Positions 20,133 to 29,575 of a DNA stretch of 61,964 nt are shown piece after piece. The notes under the pieces were generated by a model. That model was not told the DNA's origin, did not search any database, and saw nothing but the letters and a program-made list of their open reading frames with translations. Position numbers and translations under genes: made by a program. The stretch comes from Bacteroidota bacterium (lineage in GTDB: Bacteria > Bacteroidota > Bacteroidia > Flavobacteriales_D > Crocinitomicaceae). Position 1 is the stretch's first letter, and every line of letters starts with the position of its first letter. The stretch spans positions 1-61,964 of the forward strand of contig VGMY01000012.1 of NCBI GenBank assembly GCA_016866255.1, in the 5' to 3' direction.

Positions 20133-21383
20133 TTATGCTCCTAATAACGTTGCTTCGGGATCTTTTGCCCCCAATAACATTTGCTCAGGATTTTCTAACA
20201 TTTCTTTCACTTTTACCAAGAACCCAACAGATTCTTTTCCATCGATAATTCGATGATCGTACGACAAGGCAACGTACATTATAGGGCGAATCTCTACCTT
20301 ACCGTTCACCGCAACCGGTCGTTCAACGATGTTATGCATTCCGAGGATCGCAGATTGAGGTGGGTTAATAATCGGGGTGGAAAGCATCGATCCAAAAACA
20401 CCCCCGTTGGTAATGGTGAAGGTACCCCCAGTCATATCCTCGGGCGTAATCTTTCCGTCGCGCGCTTTGACCGCCAAACGTTTTATTTCGTGCTCTATTT
20501 GCGCAAAGGACATTTGCTCTGCATTTCTAAGAATTGGAACCATCAATCCTCTTGGCGAAGAAACTGCAATCCCGACATCCGCATAATCGAAGAGCACGAT
20601 TTCGTTTCCATCAATTTGTCCATTTACAGCAGGAAATAATTTCAAGGCCTCGGTAACCGCCTTCGTGAAAAACGACATGAACCCTAAGTTAACGGCATGA
20701 CGTTGGGCGAAGGCATCCTTGTACTTGGCTCTCAAGTCCATAACAGGCTTCATATCCACTTCGTTAAACGTCGTCAGCATGGCTGTTTGGTTTTTTACCG
20801 AGACCAATCGTTCGGCAATTTTTCTGCGCAGCATCGACATTTTCTCGCGATGCGTATTCCTTGAACCCGCCAACCCCTGCCTCGGATTGTTTTCCAATCC
20901 CGAAGACATTGCGCTTAAAACATCGTTTTTCGTGATTCGCCCATCCTTGCCAGAGGGTAAGATTTGCTGGACTTGGAGGTTGTTTTCTGCCATTAATTTC
21001 GATGCTGCCGGAGACGGTGTTCCCGAGGCATACGAGGGCGACTTTTCAACCAAAGGAGCAGGCTCCGCCTTTTCAGGAACAGGATTTGCTGCAGGTGTAG
21101 TTGCCGGCACAACCGCAATGGGCGCACTGCCCTCCGGCCTAACGGCACTCGTATCAATCAGGCAAACAACTTGTCCCACCTTTACCGTATCTCCTGATTC
21201 TGCTCTAAGCGTAATCACACCGCTTTGCTCAGCAGGCAACTCCAGAGTAGCCTTGTCGGAATCAACTTCGGCAATTGCTTGATCCTTTTCGACGTAATCT
21301 CCGTCAGCAACAAGCCATTGAGCAATTTCCACTTCCGAAATCGATTCTCCCGGCGAAGGTACTTTCATTTCAATTATTGCCAT
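20133..21383 (-). CDS. sucB: 2-oxoglutarate dehydrogenase E2, dihydrolipoyl succinyltransferase
   Basis: This 416-residue protein contains, in order, one lipoyl domain (lipoylated K44 in [12 protein letters not shown]), an Ala/Pro-rich linker (about 80-115), a peripheral subunit-binding domain (about 118-160: [26 protein letters not shown]), and the catalytic acyltransferase domain with [17 protein letters not shown], whose His and Asp are catalytic. It transfers succinyl from E1 to CoA. Its gene lies 4 bases after sucA. E3 (lipoamide dehydrogenase) is not in the window. Confidence 0.95.
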   Translation of the reverse strand: MAIIEMKVPSPGESISEVEIAQWLVADGDYVEKDQAIAEVDSDKATLELPAEQSGVITLRAESGDTVKVGQVVCLIDTSAVRPEGSAPIAVVPATTPAANPVPEKAEPAPLVEKSPSYASGTPSPAASKLMAENNLQVQQILPSGKDGRITKNDVLSAMSSGLENNPRQGLAGSRNTHREKMSMLRRKIAERLVSVKNQTAMLTTFNEVDMKPVMDLRAKYKDAFAQRHAVNLGFMSFFTKAVTEALKLFPAVNGQIDGNEIVLFDYADVGIAVSSPRGLMVPILRNAEQMSFAQIEHEIKRLAVKARDGKITPEDMTGGTFTITNGGVFGSMLSTPIINPPQSAILGMHNIVERPVAVNGKVEIRPIMYVALSYDHRIIDGKESVGFLVKVKEMLENPEQMLLGAKDPEATLLGA

Positions 21384-21387
21384 AATC

Positions 21388-24114
21388 TTATTTTTCTTGG
21401 GTTAGGTTAGCGTATTGGAAAAGGTCGTTGTATAATTTTTCAAGGCGTTTTTCATGCAATTTTTTCGATCCCTCAGCCGCTGCTGCACTTGCTGATCGAT
21501 GAACGCCGAGCAATGTTAAATCCCGAAGACTCATCGCCATGTAAATCCATGCTCCCATATTGGCAGGCTCCTCTTGGGCCCAGATAATCCGCTTGGGATT
21601 GTATTTTGAAACCACCGCTTGAATTTGTTGCTCAGGAAGCGGATAAAGTTGTTCTATTCGCACGAAAGCCATGTTCTTAACCCCGAGTTCAGTCGCCTTA
21701 ACTTTCATTTCGTAGTAAAATTTCCCCGTGCACAGTACAACCGTATCGACTGAAGCGGGAGTCGCCTCCGGATCGTCGATCACTTCTTGAAAAACCCCGT
21801 TTGCAAGTTCCTCCAGCCGCGACGTGGCAGCGGGATAACGCAACAACAATTTTGGGGAAAAAACCACTAGTGGTTTTCGAAAATCGCGTTTTAATTGACG
21901 CCTCAAAACGTGAAAGTGATTCGCTGGAGTCGAGGTATTTACAATTTGCATGTTCAAATCAGCTGATTGTTGTAAAAACCGCTCCATCCTTCCACTCGAA
22001 TGTTCTGCACCCTGGCCTTCGTAGCCGTGAGGTAATAGCATAACTAAACCCGACTGAGTAGCCCATTTATCCTCCCCTGCGGAAATAAACTGATCTACCA
22101 TAATTTGAGCCCCGTTAAAGAAATCTCCAAATTGGGCTTCCCATATGGTTAGTCCGTTTGGATATGCGAGGGAATAGCCATATTCAAAACCCAATACCCC
22201 GTACTCCGATAACAACGAATTGTAAACGAAGAACCTTGCCTGTTGGTCACTCAAATGATTCAGGGGAAGGATTTCCTCCTCCGTATCTTCGGTAATGACA
22301 ACGGCATGACGGTGTGAAAAAGTACCACGTTCCACATCTTGTCCGGAAATTCTAACTCCGTGGCCTTCGTTTAATAAGGTCGCGTAGGCTAACATTTCTG
22401 CCGTACCCCAATCCAATTTATCGTTTTCGATGGCGGAAAATCGGTCCTCATAAATTTTCGAAATCTTACGGAAATACTTTTTATTATCCGGAAGCGATGA
22501 CAACTTTACCCCTAGTTGTTTCAACATTTTCAAGTCCACCGACGTATCCGGAGAGGTGTAAAAATCCTCGATTGTGGCATGGCGAAAATTCGCCCATGTT
22601 GCACTTAAAAAATCAAAAACTTGCGCTTTTTCGTTTTGTTGTGCGGCATCGAACTCCTTATCCAAAAAACTTGCGTAAGATTCCTCGATTTGGCTTGCCT
22701 GTTGCTGCGTTAGAACTCCTTCGGCTTCCAACTGTCGTTGATAGATGGCTCTCGGGTTAGGATGTTTAAGAATGATATCGTAGAGTTTCGGCTGCGTAAA
22801 TTTAGGTTCATCGCCTTCGTTATGTCCGTATTTTCGGTAGCACAATAGATCAATAAACACATCCCGTTTAAATTCTTGACGGTAGGCAACGGCTATTTCC
22901 ACAGATTGTATCACGGCTTCAATATCATCGCCATTCACGTGAAATACCGGACAGAGGGTCGTTTTCGCAACATCTGTGCAGTAGGTTGATGATCTGCCAT
23001 CTATGTAATTGGTGGTAAAGCCAACTTGATTGTTAACCACAATGTGCACAGTACCCCCAACCCTATACCCATCGAGCTGAGCCATCTGGATAGCTTCGTA
23101 GACAATTCCTTGACCTGCAATCGCAGCATCTCCGTGAATTAAGACCGAACAAACCTTACCCTCTGAATGGAATGTTTGATCGATTTTCGCCCTTGATATT
23201 CCGCCTACAACCGTATTTACAGCTTCTAAGTGTGAAGGATTGGGAGCGAGCGTTAAGCCCACCTCCTTGCCATTGGGGAGGGTGATTTGTGAGGTAAATC
23301 CCTGATGGTATTTAACATCGCCGTCAAAACTTGTATCGAAATCAAACTCTTTTCCTTCAAATTCCGAAAAAATATCGCGCGGCTGCTTCTTAAAAATATT
23401 AGCCAGAGTGTTGAGCCTGCCACGGTGCGCCATCCCCATTACAAAATATTCAATACCTAAATCAGCTCCTTTCGATACTAAAGCATCCAAGGCGGGTATG
23501 AGTGCTTCTCCTCCTTCAATAGAAAAACGCTTTTGGCCCACAAACTTTTTGGCCAAAAATGCTTCAAAGGTCGATGCTTCGCACAGTTTACTGTAAATAC
23601 TCCGTTTGCGCTTATCATCCAATTTGGGGCGATTTACCAACTCAATGTTGTTGCGAATCCAAGCTATTCTATCGGGATCTCGCATGTAGGCGTGCTCTAT
23701 TCCAATAGATTGGCAATACGTAGCATCAAGATGGTTTAATATATCCTGTAGCGTTGCTGGACCAATTCCGACCTCCGTTCCCGCTTGATATAATTTTGTT
23801 AAATCTGCTTCCTCCAGTCCAAAATTTTCAATATCCAAGGTGGGATTGTACTTTCTTCGTTCCCTAACTGGATTTGTTTTGGTGAACAGGTGCCCCCTCT
23901 GACGGTAAGCGTTGATCAAATTAATTACACGGAATTCCTTTTCCAATTCCTCAGGAATCCCAGAAGGACCCTCATAATTGATGTGAGCAAATTCAAACCC
24001 TTCGAAAAATTTTCTCCAACCAACATCTACCGAATCAGGATCTGATTGATAGGAGCTGTAGAGATTTTCTATCGCCGTTGGGTCAGCATTTGCAATGTAT
24101 GAGATTTTCTCCAT
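21388..24114 (-). CDS. sucA: 2-oxoglutarate dehydrogenase E1, thiamine-dependent decarboxylase
   Basis: The 908 residues match SucA/OdhA. The N-terminus [19 protein letters not shown] is typical of the family. Residues about 190-520 bind thiamine diphosphate ([43 protein letters not shown]), and the C-terminal transketolase-type half has [19 protein letters not shown]. It decarboxylates 2-oxoglutarate and passes the succinyl group to the lipoyl arm of SucB. It is the first gene of a close-packed minus-strand run through sucB, maeB, ruvA, sprA and a GNAT gene. A TACTTTTG box sits about 27 bases upstream. Confidence 0.95.
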   Translation of the reverse strand: MEKISYIANADPTAIENLYSSYQSDPDSVDVGWRKFFEGFEFAHINYEGPSGIPEELEKEFRVINLINAYRQRGHLFTKTNPVRERRKYNPTLDIENFGLEEADLTKLYQAGTEVGIGPATLQDILNHLDATYCQSIGIEHAYMRDPDRIAWIRNNIELVNRPKLDDKRKRSIYSKLCEASTFEAFLAKKFVGQKRFSIEGGEALIPALDALVSKGADLGIEYFVMGMAHRGRLNTLANIFKKQPRDIFSEFEGKEFDFDTSFDGDVKYHQGFTSQITLPNGKEVGLTLAPNPSHLEAVNTVVGGISRAKIDQTFHSEGKVCSVLIHGDAAIAGQGIVYEAIQMAQLDGYRVGGTVHIVVNNQVGFTTNYIDGRSSTYCTDVAKTTLCPVFHVNGDDIEAVIQSVEIAVAYRQEFKRDVFIDLLCYRKYGHNEGDEPKFTQPKLYDIILKHPNPRAIYQRQLEAEGVLTQQQASQIEESYASFLDKEFDAAQQNEKAQVFDFLSATWANFRHATIEDFYTSPDTSVDLKMLKQLGVKLSSLPDNKKYFRKISKIYEDRFSAIENDKLDWGTAEMLAYATLLNEGHGVRISGQDVERGTFSHRHAVVITEDTEEEILPLNHLSDQQARFFVYNSLLSEYGVLGFEYGYSLAYPNGLTIWEAQFGDFFNGAQIMVDQFISAGEDKWATQSGLVMLLPHGYEGQGAEHSSGRMERFLQQSADLNMQIVNTSTPANHFHVLRRQLKRDFRKPLVVFSPKLLLRYPAATSRLEELANGVFQEVIDDPEATPASVDTVVLCTGKFYYEMKVKATELGVKNMAFVRIEQLYPLPEQQIQAVVSKYNPKRIIWAQEEPANMGAWIYMAMSLRDLTLLGVHRSASAAAAEGSKKLHEKRLEKLYNDLFQYANLTQEK

Positions 24115-24140
24115 GTTAAATTAACGCCGTATACGGAGAA

Positions 24141-24148
24141 CAAAAGTA
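24141..24148 (-). promoter_or_regulatory. Candidate -7 promoter box for the sucA run
   Basis: TACTTTTG on the minus strand matches the Bacteroidota -7 consensus TAnnTTTG exactly. It lies 26 bases before the sucA ATG, giving a short leader. I do not see a clear TTG at -33, so this rests on the -7 box and its position. Confidence 0.4.
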
Positions 24149-24168
24149 CCAAATTAGGCTTAAATCCC

Positions 24169-24561
24169 CTATTCTTGGGGAGGATTTCTTTGAAACAAAA
24201 GGGCAATCATCATCAAAGAAAAAATCATTAGGATGCCCCCTACAGGAGTAATTGGACCCAAAAAACTCACCTGTAAATCCATCATTTTTCCCAACACTAA
24301 GCCATAAATTGAACCGGAAAAAAGCCACATTCCTACCACAAATAACCGCAACCATAAAGCAAACCTGTTAGAAGAGAATTCAGGGCGAAACGATAATACT
24401 AACTGCAAAATGGATCCGTAAAATTGATAGCGAACGCCTGTTTCAAAGGATTGTTGAGCGGAAACGTCCACCATTTCTTTCAGCGCGTGGGCACCAAAAG
24501 CTCCTAAACAAATTGTAAAAGCCAAGGTAAATAATGCTAAAACACCCAACTTTCTATTCAT
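24169..24561 (-). CDS. DUF423-family small membrane protein
   Basis: This 130-residue protein has four predicted membrane helices, a conserved opening GAFGAHALKEM, then VRYQFYGSILQL and GPITPVGGILMI, the hallmarks of the DUF423 (YgdD) family. It lies in the inner membrane; the family has no established biochemical role. It stands alone, 54 bases before sucA on the same strand and divergent from the lipoprotein gene. A TACTTTTG box lies about 15 bases upstream of the ATG. Confidence 0.85.
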   Translation of the reverse strand: MNRKLGVLALFTLAFTICLGAFGAHALKEMVDVSAQQSFETGVRYQFYGSILQLVLSFRPEFSSNRFALWLRLFVVGMWLFSGSIYGLVLGKMMDLQVSFLGPITPVGGILMIFSLMMIALLFQRNPPQE

Positions 24562-24575
24562 TGTTTTGTTTTCCT

Positions 24576-24583
24576 CAAAAGTA
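24576..24583 (-). promoter_or_regulatory. Candidate -7 promoter box for the DUF423 gene
   Basis: TACTTTTG (minus strand) is an exact TAnnTTTG match 14 bases before the DUF423 ATG. It overlaps a plus-strand TATCTTCG (24586-24593) that could serve the divergent lipoprotein gene with one mismatch. No convincing -33 TTG is visible for the minus-strand box. Confidence 0.4.
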
Positions 24584-24597
24584 TATATCTTCGTTTA

Positions 24598-25158
24598 ATG
24601 TTGTTAAAAACCAGGGCAATTTTGATTCCCACCGCAGTGGCACTTTTGTTTTCGTGTTCAAACCAGAAAGGCAGCGCTACGCCGAAAACGGATGATTTAT
24701 ATCAGTTCAAAAAAATCGATTTAAGGCCCTTCGATATTCCAGCTACAATTTATATCCCCGATGAAACAGCAGGTATTGGCGCCTCTTTCAAAACCAGTAT
24801 AGTGCACGAAGAAGACTTTAAGTGGTATATTTCTGCGGGGCCGAATTTTGAATTGTTCATCGAAGATTGGGGAGAAAACGCGAAGCGAATGGAAGAATTT
24901 CATCAGAAATTGAAAGCAAGTAAAGTGTTTGCCTCAACCATCATTGAACGAAAAGAAAACCGCCTCCTGTACAAGCGCGAACTCATTGATCCTATTAAGG
25001 TGGAAGAGTACAAACACATTTCTTACCACATTTACGCTCTAATCCCTATTGACGGAGTGTATTATGAAATTCGGAACAAGCCGAGCGGAGATGCGTTAAA
25101 AACGGCCAAATTGATGTTAACGACCCTAAAATCTTTCAAGCCGTGTCCTCTGATGTAA
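24598..25158 (+). CDS. Predicted lipoprotein of unknown function
   Basis: I do not recognise a family for this 186-residue protein. It has a lipoprotein signal with the lipobox LFSC (lipidated Cys at residue 20). The mature part is a compact alpha/beta sequence: IPATIYIPDETAGIG, FELFIEDWGENAKRMEEF, then YHIYALIPIDGVYYEIRN. It should sit on the inner or outer membrane facing the periplasm. Its last 16 bases overlap the GTG start of the Mrp ATPase gene, so the two are likely cotranscribed, although a shared function is not evident. Confidence 0.75.
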   Translation: MLLKTRAILIPTAVALLFSCSNQKGSATPKTDDLYQFKKIDLRPFDIPATIYIPDETAGIGASFKTSIVHEEDFKWYISAGPNFELFIEDWGENAKRMEEFHQKLKASKVFASTIIERKENRLLYKRELIDPIKVEEYKHISYHIYALIPIDGVYYEIRNKPSGDALKTAKLMLTTLKSFKPCPLM

Positions 25159-26213
25159 CGCGCGAAAGGATATTGGAACTGCTATCGGCCGTCCATGATC
25201 CTGAAACCAAACAAGACATTGTGAGCGCCAACCTTGTAGCAAACTTAACCATAAGTGGACAAGTGATCGATCTTCAAATCCATAGTTTAAATCCTGCAAT
25301 GCATGCCCGAAAAAGGATGGAAGATGCCGTTCGATTTCACCTTGAAAAGGAATTTGGACAAGCGGTGAGGTTAAGCGTTCAGGTGGTTGCCGTGAGCGGT
25401 GCTGAACGTAAAAGTCGGCGTTCGATATTGCCGGATGTCAAGAATGTTGTGGCTATTGCCTCTGGAAAAGGAGGCGTGGGAAAGTCTACGCTTACCGCCA
25501 ATCTAGCAGTTGGTTTGGCTCAAGCAGGGCATAAAGTTGGATTAATTGATGCCGACATTTACGGGCCAAGCATGCCAACCATGTTTGACGTTGTAGGAGA
25601 ACGACCCAAAATGGTAGAACTTAATGGAAAATCCCTTATTGAGCCCATTGAACATCACCGCGTAAAATTGCTTTCCATTGGTTTTTTTACCGACCAAGAA
25701 AATGCGGTTGTGTGGCGAGGCCCCATGGCTTCCAAGGCGCTCACTCAAATGATTACAGAGGCAAATTGGGGAGAACTCGATTATTTGCTCATCGATTTAC
25801 CCCCAGGAACTGGAGATATTCACCTTTCGTTGCTACAAATCTTGCCCTTAGACGGTGTGGTAATCATCAGTACGCCCCAAGAGGTGGCTCTCGCAGATGC
25901 TCGTCGAGGCATTAACATGTTTAGCATGGAGGGGTTGAAAGTTCCAATTGTCGGTATGGTAGAAAACATGTCTTGGTTCACCCCAGAAGAGTTGCCAGAA
26001 AACAAATACTACCTTTTCGGAAGAGACGGTGTAAAAAATTTGGCAAATGGAATGGGCATTGAATTTCTTGGGGCCATTCCGTTAGTTCAAAGCATTCGCG
26101 AAGCAGGAGACGTAGGTCGCCCTGCCGTCTTACAAAAAGGTTCGGTATCAGGCTTGGCTTTTGAAGATTTAGTTCATAATTTTGTACAACGAATGCATAA
26201 ATTAAAGTCCTAA
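25143..26213 (+). CDS. Mrp/ApbC-family P-loop ATPase (iron-sulfur carrier type) without cysteines
   Basis: This 356-residue protein has an N-terminal MIP18/DUF59-like domain (about 5-85) followed by the Mrp/NBP35 ATPase. The latter has the deviant Walker A SGKGGVGKST (about 108-117), LIDADIYGPSMP and YLLIDLPPGTGDIHLS. Family members bind and hand over iron-sulfur clusters through a C-x-x-C pair in the C-terminal part. Here that position reads VENMSWFTPEELPENKYYLFG, and the whole protein contains no Cys. The GTG start at 25143 is required to cover the full DUF59 domain. The next gene, 10 bases on, is a NifU-like scaffold, which supports a role in Fe-S assembly. Confidence 0.88.
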   Translation: MSSDVTRERILELLSAVHDPETKQDIVSANLVANLTISGQVIDLQIHSLNPAMHARKRMEDAVRFHLEKEFGQAVRLSVQVVAVSGAERKSRRSILPDVKNVVAIASGKGGVGKSTLTANLAVGLAQAGHKVGLIDADIYGPSMPTMFDVVGERPKMVELNGKSLIEPIEHHRVKLLSIGFFTDQENAVVWRGPMASKALTQMITEANWGELDYLLIDLPPGTGDIHLSLLQILPLDGVVIISTPQEVALADARRGINMFSMEGLKVPIVGMVENMSWFTPEELPENKYYLFGRDGVKNLANGMGIEFLGAIPLVQSIREAGDVGRPAVLQKGSVSGLAFEDLVHNFVQRMHKLKS

Positions 26214-26223
26214 AAAAAGGTTC

Positions 26224-26460
26224 ATGGAAGAACTTGCCACCAAAGTTATGTCAGCGATTGCGCTCATAAGGCCGTTCCTCAATGAGGACGGTGGGGATGT
26301 TGAGCTTGTTGAAATCACTCGAAACGGAGAGGTAAAAGTCCGTCTCACAGGCTCGTGCCGGGATTGTTCCATGAAACAGTCTACCTTGCGAGGGGGAATT
26401 GAGGAAACGATACGAAAAGCTGTACCCGAGATCAAAGCAGTAATCGCTGTGGAGGACTAA
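26224..26460 (+). CDS. NifU C-terminal-domain iron-sulfur scaffold protein
   Basis: This 78-residue protein is a stand-alone Nfu domain. It has IRPFLNEDGGDVELVEI followed by VRLTGSCRDCSMKQSTL, whose C-x-x-C ligates a cluster between two subunits (family knowledge). It follows the Mrp-like ATPase by 10 bases and is probably cotranscribed. Its TAA overlaps the TAG of the convergent S8 protease gene by two bases, leaving no room for a separate terminator. Confidence 0.92.
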   Translation: MEELATKVMSAIALIRPFLNEDGGDVELVEITRNGEVKVRLTGSCRDCSMKQSTLRGGIEETIRKAVPEIKAVIAVED

Positions 26461-28112
26461 AGCACGATGATTTTACGAACTCCTCCTTGGAAGCGTAAGG
26501 TGTAAAACCCGGGGCTTGTGCTTTTGATGAATCCCTCATTAGCCCCCAACACAACCGTGAAACTTTGACCCAGTGAATTGACTACCTCAACATCGAGGGT
26601 TTCGAGACCCACATTTTTAAATTCAATCCACGGAGCAGGATTAGGAGCAACTATCGGGGAATTCACCGCATCGACCATTGGATAGTTTGAGGTATTGAGA
26701 GCCAGAAGCACGGCCAAGTGGGCATTAATTCTCCCATAACCTGCCTCAAAATCCCATGAACCTAACGTTGCCATACTGTCGTAATCGTAGGTCACTTTCT
26801 CTGCGGTCCAAGATAATATTTGACGTATTTGTTCTTGAGTTAAGTTCGGATTCGCCGACAATAAAAGAGCACCAACGCCCGCAGCATTCGGACAAGCAGC
26901 ACTGGTTCCGTTAAAGGTAAGTGTTAGACCGTTGTTCGAATATCCGTTGGTGCCAACCATGTCTGTGGTAGCGATTTTGACCCCCGGTGCCATAAAATCT
27001 AAATGATCACCAAAAGTGCTACCCCAATTTTCCCCGGAACAATCTCCCGGCTTTTTTCGTTGGTCGCACATATCGCTTGCCCCAACGGCTATGGTGTTAT
27101 CCAGGTTGGCTGGCCATAAAACATCGTTGATATCGTCGTTTCCGGCAGAAAAAAACATGACCACCCCCAAACCATTTCTGCCCTGTTGATAGGCACTATC
27201 TATTTCATCATTTATCAATTGCGTATTAATCTGTAGGGCTTGAATAAATACAGGGTTCAGTCCGGCAGAAGTGCTCATGATATCGCAATCAGCGATTCTC
27301 CAGGCATAGGCTGCACCGTTCAATAACCCGAGCGTACTGGTGAAGGGCTGTACGCCAATGTTGCCAGCAAATTGCATGTAATAAAATATTCTAACCGGAA
27401 TGATTTTGGCTTCTGGCGCAATGCCCGAGGTTCCGATGGAGTTGTCTTGAACCGCCGCTATAATCCCTGCACATGCTGTCCCATGGCCATCCGAACCAAA
27501 ATTAGGCGTTGGATAACCCTGTGTGTCGGTGATGCTATCAGCGTATCCGTCGAAGCCGGGTAATAAATTGGACATTAAATCAGGGTGAAGCGTATCTACC
27601 CCGCTATCTAAAACCGCAACCTTTACTCCCAGACCCTTGGAGGCACTCCATGCCGGAATTACCTCCATATCCGCACCTACCGTACCATTGTAATGAAGGG
27701 GGCCCCCTAGGTTTTGAATGGCCCATTGTCGGTTAAAATTGGGATCGTTGGTTGAGGGGTTTAAGGTGAATACCTGATTGTAAAATACCGCTATCTCAAA
27801 CGTGCTTTCCAGGTACTCTTTCTCGGCTACCAATTCTTCAAACGTCGTAGCTTTTGAACGGTAAATGTATAAGTTAGGAATAAGTGCGTGAGGAATAATG
27901 CCTGCAAGAGAAGATTCCAATGTTCCTTTTAAATCCCGTAAAATCAACAAGTCCGTTTCGAAACAAAGATGTTGTCCCGAACTTCTGATCTCGGTTTCAA
28001 ACACCCCATTGCTCACTATTTTTCCGCCGGGTTGCAACGAGAATCCATGGGGCAATTGCGCGGAAACAGGAATGAATAATCCCCAAAAAATCCATAAACA
28101 TATCCTATTCAT
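26457..28112 (-). CDS. Secreted subtilisin-family (S8) serine protease with T9SS type A sorting tail
   Basis: This 551-residue protein has a signal peptide (MNRICLWIFWGLFIPVSAQ). A prodomain-like stretch follows to about residue 120. The catalytic triad is visible: Asp in VAVLDSGVDTLHPDL (about 168), His in GSDGHGTACAGIIA (about 210) and Ser in FNGTSAACPNAAGV (about 402). The last ~75 residues (APNPAPWIEFKNVG to GGVRKIIVL) look like a type A T9SS sorting domain, so export to the surface or medium is predicted. It ends an eight-gene minus-strand chain and overlaps the aldehyde dehydrogenase stop by 8 bases. Confidence 0.88.
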   Translation of the reverse strand: MNRICLWIFWGLFIPVSAQLPHGFSLQPGGKIVSNGVFETEIRSSGQHLCFETDLLILRDLKGTLESSLAGIIPHALIPNLYIYRSKATTFEELVAEKEYLESTFEIAVFYNQVFTLNPSTNDPNFNRQWAIQNLGGPLHYNGTVGADMEVIPAWSASKGLGVKVAVLDSGVDTLHPDLMSNLLPGFDGYADSITDTQGYPTPNFGSDGHGTACAGIIAAVQDNSIGTSGIAPEAKIIPVRIFYYMQFAGNIGVQPFTSTLGLLNGAAYAWRIADCDIMSTSAGLNPVFIQALQINTQLINDEIDSAYQQGRNGLGVVMFFSAGNDDINDVLWPANLDNTIAVGASDMCDQRKKPGDCSGENWGSTFGDHLDFMAPGVKIATTDMVGTNGYSNNGLTLTFNGTSAACPNAAGVGALLLSANPNLTQEQIRQILSWTAEKVTYDYDSMATLGSWDFEAGYGRINAHLAVLLALNTSNYPMVDAVNSPIVAPNPAPWIEFKNVGLETLDVEVVNSLGQSFTVVLGANEGFIKSTSPGFYTLRFQGGVRKIIVL

Positions 28113-29550
28113 ACTTCACAAAAATATTTTTAGGTTCGGTAAAAAAACGCAATGCCTCCAGGCCTCCCTCTCTCCCTATGCCAGAATCTTTTACGCCACC
28201 AAAAGGAGTTCTAAGATCGCGAACTAACCACGAATTAACCCATACTATTCCCGTTTCGAGTTTGTCGGCCATACGATGGGCAGTATTTAAATCTTTCGTC
28301 CAAACCGAAGCTGCTAGTCCGTATTTAGAATCGTTTGCCTTTTCCAAAACTTCGGTTTCATGAGCAAAGGGCATCAGCGTAACCACCGGACCAAAAATTT
28401 CTTCCTGATTCGTTCGGCAATCGTTGCTCAGCCCTTCGATAACGGTCGGCGAAATATAAAATCCTTCTTCATAAGGTGGCTTCAAACGCAGGCGCTCACC
28501 GCCGGTTAGGATAGTACCGCCCTCTTCTTTCGCCAACTCGATATACCTTAATATTTTTTCCATGTGCCCTTGAGAAACTACAGCGCTAAGTTGAGCTTTT
28601 GGATCCGAAGGGAAACTAACTTTCGCCGAAGCAGTCCAATGAACGAAAGCTCTTTTGAACGCTTCGTAAATGCTTTCGTGTATGAAAATTCGAGAGCCGC
28701 ACAAGCAAATTTGACCTTGATTCGAAAAGGACGACTTAAATACTTCTTTTGCAGTTTGTTCAATATCGACGTCTGCAAAAACAATAGTAGGGTTCTTCCC
28801 CCCCAACTCCAAACTTAACTTTTTGAACATAGGCGCCGCTATTCGGGCGATATGCTGTCCGGTAGCTGTTCCACCTGTAAAAGAGATGGCTTTAATTTTC
28901 GGGTGAGCTACAATAGCATTACCGATCTCTGGACCGGTACCGTGCAGGATATTCAAAACGCCAGCAGGTAATCCTGATTCGTTAGCAATTTGTCCGAGGA
29001 GCGATGCCGTGTAGGGAGTAATTTCACTCGGTTTTGCAATCACACAGTTCCCTGTGGCAAGCGCAGGTGCAATTTTCCACGAGAATAAATACAGCGGCAA
29101 ATTCCATGGAGAAATACACCCCACTATTCCGATTGGGCGCCGAGTAGTAAAATTAATTCCTACCTGTTCCATGTAATGGGACTCCGAAGAAAAATGCTCA
29201 ATAGCTGTAGCAAAAAAATGAAAGTTCGAAATAGCTCGGGGTATATCGACGTGTGCCGACAATTTTTCCGGCTTTCCATTGTCTTGAGATTCCGCCTTAA
29301 TAAACTCTTGCATTCTTGCCTCAATCCCCCGTGCAAATTTGAGCAGTACAGCGCCTCGCTCGCCTGACGACAAGTTGGACCAAAGGGGAAAGGCACCTTC
29401 AGCGGCTTGAACAGCTCGGGTTAAATCTTGCTCTCCGGAACGTGGAATTTTCGCATAAACTTGGCCGTTCGAAGGATTTACATTATCCAAGTACAACCCT
29501 GAATCGGGTGCCTGGTACTTCCCATCAATAAAATTTGCTATAAATTCCAT
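28105..29550 (-). CDS. Aldehyde dehydrogenase, NAD(P)-dependent (2-aminomuconate/hydroxymuconate semialdehyde type)
   Basis: This gene encodes 481 residues from the ATG at 29550. The frame extends upstream without conserved sequence, into the preceding gene. Family signatures are present: WNLPLYLFSWKIAPALATGN, FTGGTATGQHIA, the general base region LELGGKNPTIVFAD and the catalytic Cys in SNQGQICLCGSRIF, then TNQEEIFGPVVTL. Overall layout and YLDNVNPSNGQVYA resemble ALDH8/aminomuconate semialdehyde dehydrogenases of tryptophan catabolism; the exact substrate is inference. The enzyme is cytosolic. It sits between an S9 peptidase and an S8 protease, with junctions of 25 bases and an 8-base overlap. 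Confidence 0.9.
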   Translation of the reverse strand: MEFIANFIDGKYQAPDSGLYLDNVNPSNGQVYAKIPRSGEQDLTRAVQAAEGAFPLWSNLSSGERGAVLLKFARGIEARMQEFIKAESQDNGKPEKLSAHVDIPRAISNFHFFATAIEHFSSESHYMEQVGINFTTRRPIGIVGCISPWNLPLYLFSWKIAPALATGNCVIAKPSEITPYTASLLGQIANESGLPAGVLNILHGTGPEIGNAIVAHPKIKAISFTGGTATGQHIARIAAPMFKKLSLELGGKNPTIVFADVDIEQTAKEVFKSSFSNQGQICLCGSRIFIHESIYEAFKRAFVHWTASAKVSFPSDPKAQLSAVVSQGHMEKILRYIELAKEEGGTILTGGERLRLKPPYEEGFYISPTVIEGLSNDCRTNQEEIFGPVVTLMPFAHETEVLEKANDSKYGLAASVWTKDLNTAHRMADKLETGIVWVNSWLVRDLRTPFGGVKDSGIGREGGLEALRFFTEPKNIFVKYE

Positions 29551-29575
29551 GAGGTTGAAGTTAATGATTCTTCCA

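Noticed and set aside
20719-21282. A 187-codon plus-strand frame inside sucB.
   Set aside because: Antisense to the Ala/Pro-rich linker and lipoyl domain of a clear E2 enzyme; no coherent protein features.
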